NCBI GenBank assembly: GCA_015056655.1
Contig: SVFV01000021.1
Coordinates: 1-60,094 of the forward strand
Source: Butyrivibrio sp.
GTDB taxonomy: Bacteria > Bacillota > Clostridia > Lachnospirales > Lachnospiraceae
DNA length: 60,094 nt
Direction of reading: 5' to 3'
The position numbers and the translations under genes are program-made. This document shows, piece by piece, positions 41,597 through 50,602 of this stretch. How positions within the stretch are numbered: the stretch's first letter is position 1; each line of letters begins with the position of its first letter. Below the pieces are notes generated by a model. The model was not told where the DNA came from. It did no database searches and was given only the letters and a program-made list of their open reading frames with translations.

Positions 41597-43054
41597 TCAC
41601 AAATTCACGGACTCCAGCAGCACCTTCACGTTATCGGTGTCCTTCTTTTTCTCGGCGTCGCTAAGTTTGTCGTAAGGTACAAGGCAGGTGTGGATGCGCT
41701 TCTCGTTGTCCTTGGTCTTGCCATCAGAGAGTTCGCCGTATTTCCAGTTGTTGAGGTAGTGGAATCTGCACCATCTCATGTGCTCGAGTTCGCCAAGCCT
41801 GTTAAATACTTCCTCAGGCAGATCCTCCACAGCCACATTCGTGTAGCCCCAGAACTCCAGGAGATCGTGTATGTTCTCCAAAAAGTCTGCCGCACTTAGA
41901 TTCGAGCACTTGGTAAAGGTGGAAAGCTTGTTCCACTCCTTGTCGATCATGTCAGGTGTGATGTCCTCGCCATGCTTCTCAGCATACTGGATGTTGATCT
42001 GCTTCGCTGTCTTGTATAGGCTGTCAGTTAACACATTCTCCTTGCTATATGCGATCCTTGTCCAGTCGAAAATGCAGACCCTGTCGTTATTTGTAAGCTG
42101 AGTAAATATAGTCTCCTTTGCCAAGAAAACATAAATGTTCACTGCTGGAATCGCATATAAGAATTCCTGCAAAATGTCGTCCTGATTCTTCTGCTCGCAG
42201 AGGATAACCATGCTTGCATCGCATATTTCCTCGCGCTTCTCATACCACAATGCATCGTGGAAAATTACCTTATCCTCTACATCACCAAGCTCATGGTAGA
42301 TGTCAAGAAAATGCGAATCCTTCGTGTAGATATGATACTCAATTCTCTGATCCGGATGGAAAAGATTGTGCTGAAGCCCCCAGTAAATCAGGTTCTCTCC
42401 GAGTTCGCCAAAACCTATCAATGCAACCTTCAAGGGCTTTCCATCCTGTCTTGCACGCTGTTCATTCACGTACATCATCTGAGATTTCCAGAATACTCTG
42501 GCCGCGTTCTCCTCAGGACAGAACACGCGCAAGTTCTCATCCTCAAGCATGAGCTGCTTATACCTGTCTCCGCACATGTATATCATGGCGTCGCCAATCT
42601 TCTTGTGGAATTGCTTGCAGAAAAGCACGTTCTCATCATCATCCATAAGAAGAATGTACTTTTTCGCCATCACAAACTTATCCACGTTATTGCAGGTGAT
42701 GGTGGTGCTTCCGTACTCTTCCTTTACTTCTTCAAGAAGCTGCGAATCGCCATAGATTGCTATCTGGCTGCCAAAGTAGTAGCAGTACATGTTCCAGATT
42801 GAATGTCTTACAGTCTTGAATCCATAAGCAATTCCACTGATGGTTACAAATGGTGCAATCCATCTGGCTATGCTGACGTAGATGTTTACCGGTGCTTCGT
42901 CATATCCCCATGTGAACATCAAAACTGCATTAAACAGCGCCACATCCAAAGTCTGTCCAGCTATAATCAGTCCGCCTGTTCCCATAACTAAAGGAATCAG
43001 AACCAGTATTATATATATTGTCCGCATCCATCTTTTATGAATTACTTCGTTCAC
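41597..43054 (-). CDS. Membrane protein with TrkA-like Rossmann core and C-terminal RyR domain
   Basis: Two N-terminal membrane segments (about 12-32 and 63-80) are followed by cytoplasmic Rossmann-like folds (about 97-190, degenerate, and 207-320 with KVALIGFGELGENL). The C-terminus (about 421-478) has GELEHMRWCRFHYLNNWKYG, then HTCLVPYDKLSDAEKKKDTD, which is the prokaryotic RyR (ryanodine receptor) repeat. The start is GTG with GAGGGG in front. Such proteins may gate or signal in response to a nucleotide ligand. It is a single gene with no kinase or cyclase beside it. Confidence 0.8.
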   Translation of the reverse strand: MNEVIHKRWMRTIYIILVLIPLVMGTGGLIIAGQTLDVALFNAVLMFTWGYDEAPVNIYVSIARWIAPFVTISGIAYGFKTVRHSIWNMYCYYFGSQIAIYGDSQLLEEVKEEYGSTTITCNNVDKFVMAKKYILLMDDDENVLFCKQFHKKIGDAMIYMCGDRYKQLMLEDENLRVFCPEENAARVFWKSQMMYVNEQRARQDGKPLKVALIGFGELGENLIYWGLQHNLFHPDQRIEYHIYTKDSHFLDIYHELGDVEDKVIFHDALWYEKREEICDASMVILCEQKNQDDILQEFLYAIPAVNIYVFLAKETIFTQLTNNDRVCIFDWTRIAYSKENVLTDSLYKTAKQINIQYAEKHGEDITPDMIDKEWNKLSTFTKCSNLSAADFLENIHDLLEFWGYTNVAVEDLPEEVFNRLGELEHMRWCRFHYLNNWKYGELSDGKTKDNEKRIHTCLVPYDKLSDAEKKKDTDNVKVLLESVNL

Positions 43055-43225
43055 GTTTAGTCCCCTCTTTTTTCGTTTCCCTCATATTTGAAAATTTATT
43101 CTAAAGTCCTTGTAATTTAATTCCACTCCCTATTCTCTTACAAAGAGCTCAGCCAATCAAGACAATCTCTGTTTAATATTTCTAATTGGATTCGCGCATT
43201 CACCTTCTATAACCTAACACGCAAA

Positions 43226-43260
43226 TAAAAAGGACAGACACCCATCACGGATATCTGCCC
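43226..43260 (-). terminator. Terminator of the PAP2 gene
   Basis: On the minus strand GGGCAGATA and TGTCTGTCC pair with two wobbles and are followed by TTTTTATTT. Confidence 0.6.
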
Positions 43261-43289
43261 AATTTGCACTGATTATTAAATTGTTTAGC

Positions 43290-44243
43290 TTAGGCTACCT
43301 CTTTGCATTCCTTCTGGATCATGATAGGCCAGAACCATACTGCAAATAAAGTCATCATGCATCTTGCGATGAAGTTGCCCCAGTGTCCGCCAAAGATTAA
43401 AACAATGGTTGCAGGTGCGAAAAGCTCTTTCCATGCAAGTGCAAGAGCTGCTCCTGCGCAGACCATCATAGGAAGGTTCTTAGCCCCAACCGGAATCTCA
43501 TAGTGGATGTAGTGACGCTCAACATAGCTTCCAATCAGAAATCCCATGAAAGCTCCGCACCCTTTGAAGGTGTCATTCATCATCTTCTGAGGATCTACAA
43601 GGAGTGCGCCATCTGCTATAAATTCCATAGGATAGGGCTTAACCTGGATGTAGATAAGAACTAATATCGTCGCCAAAATTCCAACAAGTGTCAGAATATC
43701 CACAACTTTTTCGTTTCCTTCTACCTTCCTGGAAACTGTAAGAACTATTGCGATCATGATGGACGAAGCCAAAAAGCCAACCGCTACATCCTGTGGCGTA
43801 TGCACTCCAAGGAAATTCCTGGAAAAGCCAGTCAGCAGAAGCAGGACAGCACAGGTAACTGCAAGCCATCGCCTTTTATCCTTTTGCCAGACAAAGGTTG
43901 TTCCATACATGATGGTTGCCACCGTCGTGTGACCACTTGGAAATGAATATCCCGTAGCCGCCACCTTGGAATCTCCTGCCGGTTCGATCAGATCCGACCG
44001 AATCCATGGACGGTAAGCGCATACTGTCAGTTTGATGAAGCCGTTCATTACTTCTCCAACCCATTGGTTAGTTAGGAAAATATAACCCCATCTTTTGTCC
44101 ACGCCCCAGAAAACAACAAAGGGCAAAAACGGCAGAATGTCTACGGCAAATTTGGACAGAGCATTAAACAGCTCATCAAAAATGCCTCCTGTTGCCACGC
44201 GCAGCTGTTGAAGCCACAATAAGTACTGAATATCAAAGCTCAT
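43290..44243 (-). CDS. PAP2-family phosphatase
   Basis: This integral membrane phosphatase of the PAP2/undecaprenyl-diphosphatase superfamily has 317 residues and about eight helices. The three catalytic motifs are present in part: a KLTVCAYRPWIR-like motif 1 region, SFPSGHT (motif 2) and FSRNFLGVHTPQDV (motif 3 with the nucleophilic His). The extra C-terminal helices are typical of a Lachnospiraceae subgroup. GGGGGA lies before the ATG. It follows the M42 peptidase gene by about 30 nt on the same strand, so the two are probably co-transcribed. Confidence 0.88.
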   Translation of the reverse strand: MSFDIQYLLWLQQLRVATGGIFDELFNALSKFAVDILPFLPFVVFWGVDKRWGYIFLTNQWVGEVMNGFIKLTVCAYRPWIRSDLIEPAGDSKVAATGYSFPSGHTTVATIMYGTTFVWQKDKRRWLAVTCAVLLLLTGFSRNFLGVHTPQDVAVGFLASSIMIAIVLTVSRKVEGNEKVVDILTLVGILATILVLIYIQVKPYPMEFIADGALLVDPQKMMNDTFKGCGAFMGFLIGSYVERHYIHYEIPVGAKNLPMMVCAGAALALAWKELFAPATIVLIFGGHWGNFIARCMMTLFAVWFWPIMIQKECKEVA

Positions 44244-44271
44244 ATTTATCCCCCTCGATTTATATGAATTT

Positions 44272-45318
44272 TTATAGTGCGTACTGTATTAAAAGTCTGA
44301 GAGTATTCTCTGCCCCGTCTCTATGGCTTCTCTCATAGCCATGTGAAGCGTATACACCAGCTCCGATGAGACCATGCTTTAAGTCATTTCCTGAGCGAAG
44401 AGTTGCCTCAACGTCACTTCCATAATGCGGGTAAATATCAACAGCGTAGTCAGCTCCGCTCTCTTTTGCTGCCGCTACAAGCCCCTTAACGATCTCATAG
44501 CTGTAAGGGCCACCGCTGTCCTTAGCGCAGATAGAAACCTGTTTCTCTGTGCAGGTAAGTCCGTCACCAACACATCCCATATCTACTGAGATTGCTTCTG
44601 TGCAGCCTTCAGGAACGCTTCCACATCCGCCGTGTCCAACTTCCTCAAACACAGTGATATGTGCATAAAGAGCACGCTTAGGAGTAACCTTCTTTTCTTT
44701 GATGTATTTTGCAAGTCCAAGCAAGATACCTACGCTGAGTTTATCATCAAGGAATCTGGACTTGATGTAGCCTGACTTTGTAACTCTTACATTTGGCTCG
44801 AAGCAAACGATATCGCCTACGGAAATTCCAAGCTTTACTGTGTCATCCTTTTTCTTAACATCCTCATCAAGAACAACCTCGCATGTATCCCAGCTTCTCT
44901 TTGTATCGTCATATTCGCCGTTAACATGAATAGACGCATTGTTGAGCTGGAAAGTACCTTCATAAATTCCATCGAATTTTGTTACAACTCGAACGTTCTC
45001 AGTCTCAGCGTTGTTGGGATTCATGCCACCAAGGTTGGTAAGCTGAAGTCTTCCGTTTTCCTTGATTGTTGAAACCATTCCGCCAAGAGTATCTGTGTGA
45101 GCCTCAAGGAGAAGTCCGTCCTTTTTGTCCTTTCCAGTGAGGTCAACTATAACGCCGCCCTTGTTTGTAATGGTTGTTTTAAAACCGAGCTTTTCAAATT
45201 CCTTCTGAACCCATTTAGCTGCCTCTTCTGTGTAGCCTGTAGGTGAATCGATATTTAAAAGCTTTGTAGTTTCTTCAACAATGAAATCTGTATATTTTGT
45301 TAGCTGTACTTTTTTCAT
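44272..45318 (-). CDS. M42-family metallopeptidase
   Basis: This 348-residue cytosolic aminopeptidase is of the M42 (glutamyl/deblocking aminopeptidase) type. Visible features are SPTGYTEEA near the start, the first metal His in LEAHTDTLGGMV (AHTDT), a dimetal Asp in SRFLDDKLSVG, the catalytic Glu pair in VFEEVGHGG, and VDIYPHYGSDVE with the last ligands. GGGAG precedes the ATG. It likely shares a transcript with the PAP2 gene. Confidence 0.92.
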   Translation of the reverse strand: MKKVQLTKYTDFIVEETTKLLNIDSPTGYTEEAAKWVQKEFEKLGFKTTITNKGGVIVDLTGKDKKDGLLLEAHTDTLGGMVSTIKENGRLQLTNLGGMNPNNAETENVRVVTKFDGIYEGTFQLNNASIHVNGEYDDTKRSWDTCEVVLDEDVKKKDDTVKLGISVGDIVCFEPNVRVTKSGYIKSRFLDDKLSVGILLGLAKYIKEKKVTPKRALYAHITVFEEVGHGGCGSVPEGCTEAISVDMGCVGDGLTCTEKQVSICAKDSGGPYSYEIVKGLVAAAKESGADYAVDIYPHYGSDVEATLRSGNDLKHGLIGAGVYASHGYERSHRDGAENTLRLLIQYAL

Positions 45319-45341
45319 TTTTGCTTCTCCCTTTTATAATA

Positions 45342-45373
45342 AAAATCACCTGTCAGTATAACACTGTCAGGTG
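45342..45373 (-). terminator. Terminator of the Hpt gene
   Basis: On the minus strand CACCTGACAG and CTGACAGGTG form a stem with one A-A mismatch, followed by TTTTTATT; the stem overlaps the stop codon. Confidence 0.7.
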
Positions 45374-45951
45374 AATGAAACTACTTTTGACATCTCGTCC
45401 CATTCCAGATTTTTAAGTAGATTTTCAAGCTGGTTCATTGTAGCTCTGTCATTTTCGGGAAGTTTGTATTTCATAACTTCTTTTAAAATAAACTCTGTGG
45501 CGTCATAATCCTCAGCCAGAATGCTGTCTTTCAGGGTGCTGTATGCATCCTTTAACTCGTCATCTGAAATAGGCTTTAACTTTTCGTACTCTTCTTTTTT
45601 AATCTTATCAAGGATTGAAAGCTTATCCTTATAGCTTCTGTAAAGGCACAATAACTGGTTGTTATTTCCTTTGATAAAAGCTATATCTCCAGCCCTTCCA
45701 GCTTCTTCAAGTTCAAGAGCAAGCTCGGAAAGTGCAGGCATTCCTGCGATTCTCGAGGTACTCTTTAACGAATGCACCTTCATGGTGTAGAGATCATAAT
45801 CTTCTTTTTCGTATGCACTTTCTATATCGTCTGCCTTCTGATCGATGCTGTGATAAAAACTGTTGATGAACTTCAAATATGCAGCGTCGCTACCGCAGTA
45901 CATGAGCCCGTCTGCCATCGATATCCCTTCGATATCATTTAGTAAATCCAT
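45367..45951 (-). CDS. Histidine phosphotransfer (Hpt) domain protein
   Basis: The 194-residue helical protein carries the Hpt motif VHSLKSTSRIAG (about 57-68), where the His accepts phosphate. It continues with a helix rich in Leu/Glu and a C-terminal bundle of unknown use. I chose the ATG at 45951, which has GGAAG 8 nt upstream; longer starts reach into the untranslated region. It follows the response regulator at 46125 on the same strand, suggesting a phosphorelay in which the kinase lies elsewhere. Confidence 0.8.
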   Translation of the reverse strand: MDLLNDIEGISMADGLMYCGSDAAYLKFINSFYHSIDQKADDIESAYEKEDYDLYTMKVHSLKSTSRIAGMPALSELALELEEAGRAGDIAFIKGNNNQLLCLYRSYKDKLSILDKIKKEEYEKLKPISDDELKDAYSTLKDSILAEDYDATEFILKEVMKYKLPENDRATMNQLENLLKNLEWDEMSKVVSFT

Positions 45952-46124
45952 TATCTTATCTTCCATTTTTGCAAACAAAAAGTACATCAGTGTCAAAATG
46001 TTGTTTAAACATCTCCCCCTCATACGAAACACTGATGCACTCAAGCAACATCATCAGTATATTTGCCCCTGTCCAACAAATGTCCAACAAGGAGGATAGG
46101 AAAACACTGATTTTTTCTCCCCTC

Positions 46125-46919
46125 TTAAAAATCATCTCCCAAAAGTGACGCTTCAGTAAGGCTTGCCCAATAATAGGAATTCATGTAAACCCCTCTAAAT
46201 TCCTTGATTGCAGACTCATCTCCCTCGAGATAGCGATACATGTCACAATCTATAAGTTCAGGGCAAACTCTCATTGCTCCACTTTTCATTTCCATGATTT
46301 CACTGATTCCATACTCCTTAAGTGTCTCCTTAAGGCTTCTTACGATAACATCCATCTGCTTCTGCATAGCGCGGTCATAGAGGCCGTCCTCCCACAATGC
46401 AGCAAATGCCTCAGCTCTTGTGACAGAGCTTCCCCTGTTATCTATAAGATAGGCGAGTAGTTCCTTTGATTTAGATCTTTTGAAAACTACGTTCTTTCCG
46501 TTTACATAAATGTCGAAATTACCAAATGTTCTAGCTGTAACCAGGTGATCAGGAGCAGTGTTCCTACTGCTTAAAATATAGTTGATCTCTTCTATAAGCT
46601 TTTCCTTGATTACAGGCTTTAACAGATATCCATCTGCATGGATAGAGAAAGCTTCTACAGCATATTGAGAATAACCAGTCAGGAATATAATTGCGATTTG
46701 CGGATTGATTTTTCTGATCTTCTGTGCCAGAGTCATTCCGTTCATCTCAGGCATATCAACGTCAAGGAGCGCTAATGCGACTTCGTTCTTATTCAAATAA
46801 TCAACTGCATCACTTCCAGTCGAAAATCCCCTTACTTCATCAAAAAAGTCAGACTCCTCCAAAAAAGAAACTGTAAGGTCGAGAATCATTTCCTCGTCAT
46901 CAACACAGATTGCCTTCAT
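46125..46919 (-). CDS. Response regulator with SARP-like DNA-binding/BTAD region
   Basis: The receiver domain (1-120) has VDDEE, the phosphoacceptor in LLDVDMPEMNG and LLKPV. It is joined to a winged-helix output domain (RTFGNFDIYVNG, KRSKSKELLAYLIDNRGSSV, ALWEDG) and a short C-terminal activator-like helix set that resembles the SARP/BTAD type rather than classic OmpR. The ATG at 46919 has GAGGG 7 nt upstream. It is 173 nt ahead of the Hpt gene. TGTCCAACAAATGTCCAACAA, a direct repeat in the gap, may be regulatory. Confidence 0.85.
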   Translation of the reverse strand: MKAICVDDEEMILDLTVSFLEESDFFDEVRGFSTGSDAVDYLNKNEVALALLDVDMPEMNGMTLAQKIRKINPQIAIIFLTGYSQYAVEAFSIHADGYLLKPVIKEKLIEEINYILSSRNTAPDHLVTARTFGNFDIYVNGKNVVFKRSKSKELLAYLIDNRGSSVTRAEAFAALWEDGLYDRAMQKQMDVIVRSLKETLKEYGISEIMEMKSGAMRVCPELIDCDMYRYLEGDESAIKEFRGVYMNSYYWASLTEASLLGDDF

Positions 46920-47008
46920 CAATATTCCCTCACCAAAAGAATTTTACTGCTTTTATTCTATCACAGTTTTGGCTCTCTGTTACAGTTTTCCTAATTTCAC
47001 TGCCCTTT

Positions 47009-47656
47009 TTATACTTCTTCACATATATAGATTTTCTTTTGCTTAAGCCAGCTTAAGGCTTCTTTTTCAGATTCGAAGTCTTTCCCTGCAGCTTTATTAA
47101 AGGCTTCAAGGTCAGTTATCTTCGCCATGATCACCGGATCGTCAGGCAGAACCTCTCCGTCGTCCATTTCCCTTAGCTCATTTTCAATATTCATTCTTCT
47201 GATATAGGCATCATCCCTTACGCAGTAAACGTCAAAGGTTTCTTTGATGACATCATAATCAGCAATCCTGTCCATGGAAAAATCGCATATTGTATCAAAG
47301 CCCATCCAGGAATAGATAGCCTCGTCTACAGGCATGAGGAATACAAAGGGAATCTTTTCCTCCCTGATCAGTTCAAAGGCCTTTTCAAATACCCTTGTCA
47401 TCTCGCCCTGGTGGCGCCTTTCTTTGGTAGTCGCAACTGCCACCACATAGTAGCTCTTAACTGTTGTACCACAAAGGTTTATCTGAAACGGATTTAAGTG
47501 CAGCATGGAAATTACTTCGCCGTCTTCGACACTGGCGATTATCCTGCTATCACTACACTTTTCCTTGTAGTAGTAATCGACGAACACCTTAGGGTCGTCA
47601 AAAGCCTCTTCATAAAGTTTTCTTGAACTATCTTTGTTTTCAAGCTCTATAATCAT
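47009..47656 (-). CDS. GNAT-family N-acetyltransferase
   Basis: This 215-residue GNAT protein is of the Eis-like type. The acetyl-CoA loop is in VAVATTKERRHQGEMTRV (motif A variant: Arg-x-x-Gly-x-x), followed by FVFLMPVDEAIYSWMGF. A C-terminal extension continues to residue 215. The ribosome site is weak, as expected if translation is coupled to the DUF2156 gene 38 nt upstream. This gene pair is common in Firmicutes. The acceptor is unknown. Confidence 0.85.
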   Translation of the reverse strand: MIIELENKDSSRKLYEEAFDDPKVFVDYYYKEKCSDSRIIASVEDGEVISMLHLNPFQINLCGTTVKSYYVVAVATTKERRHQGEMTRVFEKAFELIREEKIPFVFLMPVDEAIYSWMGFDTICDFSMDRIADYDVIKETFDVYCVRDDAYIRRMNIENELREMDDGEVLPDDPVIMAKITDLEAFNKAAGKDFESEKEALSWLKQKKIYICEEV

Positions 47657-47694
47657 AATTTTTCTTGTGTGAGTTTATGTTTTGCCGAAAAGCT

Positions 47695-48621
47695 TTAAGC
47701 TGCCTTCTCGCAGACTCTGTACTTTCTGGCATAGCCAATGGGATTGTAACTTTCCTTTGCCTGGCGAAGTCCCTCGATTCCCATGTCATCTTCTCTGTTT
47801 ACAACCTTGGCGTCCTCATAAGAGTTCAAAAGGAACTGCTGGTTTATGACCTGATAAATTCCAGGTATCTCAGAATTTCCTTTTTCTATACTGATGACAG
47901 CCATCTGCTCTCTACTGTTGTAGGAGCCAATTGTGAATGCCTCAAGGTTATCGTCGATGAAAATGCCACCGATTCTGTAGGTTACCTTATCGCAGTTGCG
48001 AAGGATTTCTATGATTCCATCCTTCTCAAGAAGGAGTGTTTCCTTGCTTTCAACGCCTTCTGCAAGTCTTTTTTCAATCCAGGTTTTCATGAATTCTTCC
48101 AGGAAATATTCGTCGCAACAACAAAGGGTTTTATACTCCCATCTACCCTCGTATTCCTTCATGAATTTGTTTATAAGATTTCTCTTTTTCTGGTACTTCT
48201 TGCCTGCGAGACTTCTAAGTTCGTCTGCATCGTAGAGGTAGTCTTTAAGGTCAAACTCTTCCTCGATTGCAAATTCAGGATTATCGCAAAGTCCAAGTGC
48301 TTTTAGAGCATCCTCATCTGCAAGGTCAATCCTGAGCGGACTGTTCAGCTCATTTTTAAAATAGCTCTTCAAGAGCTCAAAGTACTTTGGAAGCTCCTCT
48401 TCCCTACAATAGGGCATAGCTGCAAAATATCCCTTTTCGTCCTTCATAAGGATGATCGCAGCTTCGTCCTCCATATAAATTCTGGTGTTGTACAAATCCT
48501 TCCAGATGTAAGTATCTAAAACAGTGCTGTCACAGGTCTTGTTATCCCTGAGCGCATATATAGTTGAAAGCTTTGCAGCCTCTTCAAATGACGGTTTATG
48601 AAAATCAAGTTTTTTATCCAT
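47695..48621 (-). CDS. DUF2156 (aminoacyl-lipid transferase-like) protein
   Basis: The 308-residue double-GNAT-fold protein is of the DUF2156/MprF-C-terminal type. It has a KKYQKKRNLINKF helix, GGIFIDDNLEAFTIGSYNSR and NREDDMGIEGLRQAKESYNP, the usual end of the fold. Membrane helices of full-length MprF are absent, so the protein is cytosolic. The ATG at 48621 has AGGGAG 8 nt upstream; an ATG nine codons further up has none. It is followed by a GNAT gene in the same operon. Confidence 0.87.
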   Translation of the reverse strand: MDKKLDFHKPSFEEAAKLSTIYALRDNKTCDSTVLDTYIWKDLYNTRIYMEDEAAIILMKDEKGYFAAMPYCREEELPKYFELLKSYFKNELNSPLRIDLADEDALKALGLCDNPEFAIEEEFDLKDYLYDADELRSLAGKKYQKKRNLINKFMKEYEGRWEYKTLCCCDEYFLEEFMKTWIEKRLAEGVESKETLLLEKDGIIEILRNCDKVTYRIGGIFIDDNLEAFTIGSYNSREQMAVISIEKGNSEIPGIYQVINQQFLLNSYEDAKVVNREDDMGIEGLRQAKESYNPIGYARKYRVCEKAA

Positions 48622-48796
48622 AAAATTACTCCCTAATGCTATAAACAATTCCCATTACGTTTCATTAGATTGTGTACAATCAATTTACTCCATTTTTGGA
48701 AACCTGTCAACAGCCAGGGAGTTCTCTACTTTTACTCGGTCTCTGCTTCCGGCATTTTCTCTAGTATTGTTCCCCCACAGAAGAAAATGTTATTTC

Positions 48797-49219
48797 TTAT
48801 TCATCTTTATAATTCTTAAGCGCATTAGTCATTTCATCTGCCTCCCCTTTTGACAGAATATATGAAGTGACTGCTGCCAGGAAATATACTGCAGCTACGC
48901 TAAGAACCACTGTAATCCCACCCTTTACTGTAAGCTCGAACCAGTCAAAGAGCATTCCGACCGTCATTATTATGGCGCATAGTATCAGATAATGTACGCA
49001 CACAAGAAGTACTCTAAGCGGCACTCCCATTGGTTTTCTGGGATTTATTGAAAAAATGATTGTTGTGACTAAGGATGTCAGAAAGCTTGCACAGAAAATC
49101 TGCGGGATGATCTGAGTCCAGATGTACTCATAGCCTAATGTGTTTAGCCAGACAACGACCATTATGCCTGTATTTATGATCAAAAACCATTTAAATAATT
49201 CGCTCAAAAATGCTTTCAT
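48797..49219 (-). CDS. DUF3021-family four-helix membrane protein
   Basis: This is a membrane protein of about 140 residues with four hydrophobic segments and a short charged tail, matching DUF3021, the usual partner of LytTR regulators. The frame extends to a TTG at 49252 inside the LytTR gene. The ATG at 49219 is the first normal start but has GGAGG 14 nt away, so the exact start is unsure. It is the last gene of a four-gene operon and probably modulates the regulator at the membrane. Confidence 0.85.
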   Translation of the reverse strand: MKAFLSELFKWFLIINTGIMVVVWLNTLGYEYIWTQIIPQIFCASFLTSLVTTIIFSINPRKPMGVPLRVLLVCVHYLILCAIIMTVGMLFDWFELTVKGGITVVLSVAAVYFLAAVTSYILSKGEADEMTNALKNYKDE

Positions 49220-49241
49220 AGATGTATGAATAACCTCCGCC

Positions 49242-49691
49242 TTACTTTCCAATGCCTAGTTTTTTCTTAAGTTCCGGAACATATCCTCTTGAGATGATTA
49301 TGTCCTCTCCGTTTTTCAGGCTTGCTATAAATCTTCCGTTGAACTCAGGACTTAGATGATCTATAGCTTTTATGTTGACGATTGCATTTTTGGATATTCT
49401 AAGAAATGCTGAGTTCGCAAGCGTCTCTTCTATCTCAAATAGCTTTTTCCTTGTGTCAAAGCAGTTGTCTTTTGTATAAGCAAAGACATGGTTATCAGTT
49501 GCATCAAAGTAGAGAATGTCCTTCGTCGGAACCATCCTTATACTTTCATCTGCGTACACGGCCATGGTTTCTTTGCTTACGCCGTCCTTGAGCCTTCGAA
49601 TAGTTTTTAGTACCTCGTCATTCAGCTCGGCCATCTTTATTATGATTTCGTCTTCTTCACCCGGTAACGGTGTTTCAATTGTGATTTTCAT
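49242..49691 (-). CDS. LytTR-family DNA-binding regulator
   Basis: The 149-residue transcription factor is built of an N-terminal arm (1-50) and a LytTR DNA-binding domain (about 52-149): VPTKDILYFDATDNHVFAYT, FLRISKNAIVNIKAI, FIASLKNGEDIIISRGYV. No receiver domain is present, as usual for LytTR genes paired with DUF3021. The start overlaps the permease stop (TAATG). The repeats at 51594-51626 are its likely operator. Confidence 0.9.
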   Translation of the reverse strand: MKITIETPLPGEEDEIIIKMAELNDEVLKTIRRLKDGVSKETMAVYADESIRMVPTKDILYFDATDNHVFAYTKDNCFDTRKKLFEIEETLANSAFLRISKNAIVNIKAIDHLSPEFNGRFIASLKNGEDIIISRGYVPELKKKLGIGK

Positions 49692-50602
49692 TATCTATCT
49701 TTCTTTTTAGTTAGTGATAAACAGATTATTGAGAGTAGGATAAAGAACATACCTACAGCAATAAGTATACCCACTTTTCCCATGTCAGACAATTGGCTGT
49801 TTCCAAAGAAAAGATCCATTCCCATTACGCGGTCAACTTCTGTTCTCATAACCTCCGGAGTTCCGTCAAACAGTGTATCCTCTATAGAACCGAGCATAAT
49901 CTTTCTAAAAAGTGATGTTCCATAGATGAAGGGGAAACACTTAACTACCTTCTGCATGGTATCGCTCATTGATCCAATGGGGAAATATATTCCGCCAAGG
50001 AAACCTGCGAGGGTACCAAGGATGATTCCGATTCCGCTCCATGCACTCTGGCTCTTAATCACTGATGCCAGGAGGAACATTATTGCAGAGTAAACGAATG
50101 TGTTAAGCATGGTCAGAAGTAAAAGCTCAACGTGTACTTCAAAGGGAAGAATCTCCATGCCCTTTGCTACTCCGATAATCTCTGTAACTGCGAATGTAGC
50201 TACGCTCATGATAACTCCAGCAATCCATGCACCAGACACATATCCAAGTACGAAAGTTGACCTTTTAACAGGCATAACAAGAAGTGAATTAAGGCGATTT
50301 CCTGTTCTGTCCTTGATCATGTTTGAATAAAATGCGTGGGTAACAGTTGAAGCGTTGATAGTCATTATTCCTGCACAAGTCCAGAGGAAGCTGAAGTTTT
50401 TGATGGTGGTTAAGTCCTCTTCTCCTCCTCTTCCGGGAACGAGTTTTATCGCATCAATGAGATCCGCATTGTTTACGTCGCCCAGGAAAAACAGCATGAG
50501 CAGGATAATTATGAGCATTGATAATAGAGAGAAAAATACTGCTGCGTAATCCCTAAAGTACAGACAAAGGTTTCTTTTATTTATTGCTATAAAGCTTCTC
50601 AT
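49691..50602 (-). CDS. ABC-2-type transporter permease
   Basis: This 303-residue membrane subunit has six predicted helices and the ABC-2 pattern: an N-terminal cytosolic start (SFIAINKRNLCLYFRDYAAV), a large first loop, RLNSLLVMPVKRSTF as the coupling region, and a late GGIYFPIGSMSDTMQKV before the last helices. It overlaps the ATPase gene by one base and the LytTR gene by one base. GGGAGGG precedes the ATG. It partners the ATPase at 50602. Confidence 0.9.
   Translation of the reverse strand: MRSFIAINKRNLCLYFRDYAAVFFSLLSMLIIILLMLFFLGDVNNADLIDAIKLVPGRGGEEDLTTIKNFSFLWTCAGIMTINASTVTHAFYSNMIKDRTGNRLNSLLVMPVKRSTFVLGYVSGAWIAGVIMSVATFAVTEIIGVAKGMEILPFEVHVELLLLTMLNTFVYSAIMFLLASVIKSQSAWSGIGIILGTLAGFLGGIYFPIGSMSDTMQKVVKCFPFIYGTSLFRKIMLGSIEDTLFDGTPEVMRTEVDRVMGMDLFFGNSQLSDMGKVGILIAVGMFFILLSIICLSLTKKKDR

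Noticed and set aside
42257..42802. Plus-strand frame of 181 codons
   Set aside because: It is antisense to the RyR protein gene, which has intact motifs in its own frame.
47665..48306. Plus-strand frame of 213 codons
   Set aside because: It is antisense to the DUF2156 gene, has no ribosome site and is unusually rich in Phe, Leu and Cys.
48668..48681. GATTGT-GT-ACAATC palindrome upstream of the DUF2156 gene
   Set aside because: It is a single site in A/T-rich DNA with no convincing promoter around it, so it cannot be separated from chance.
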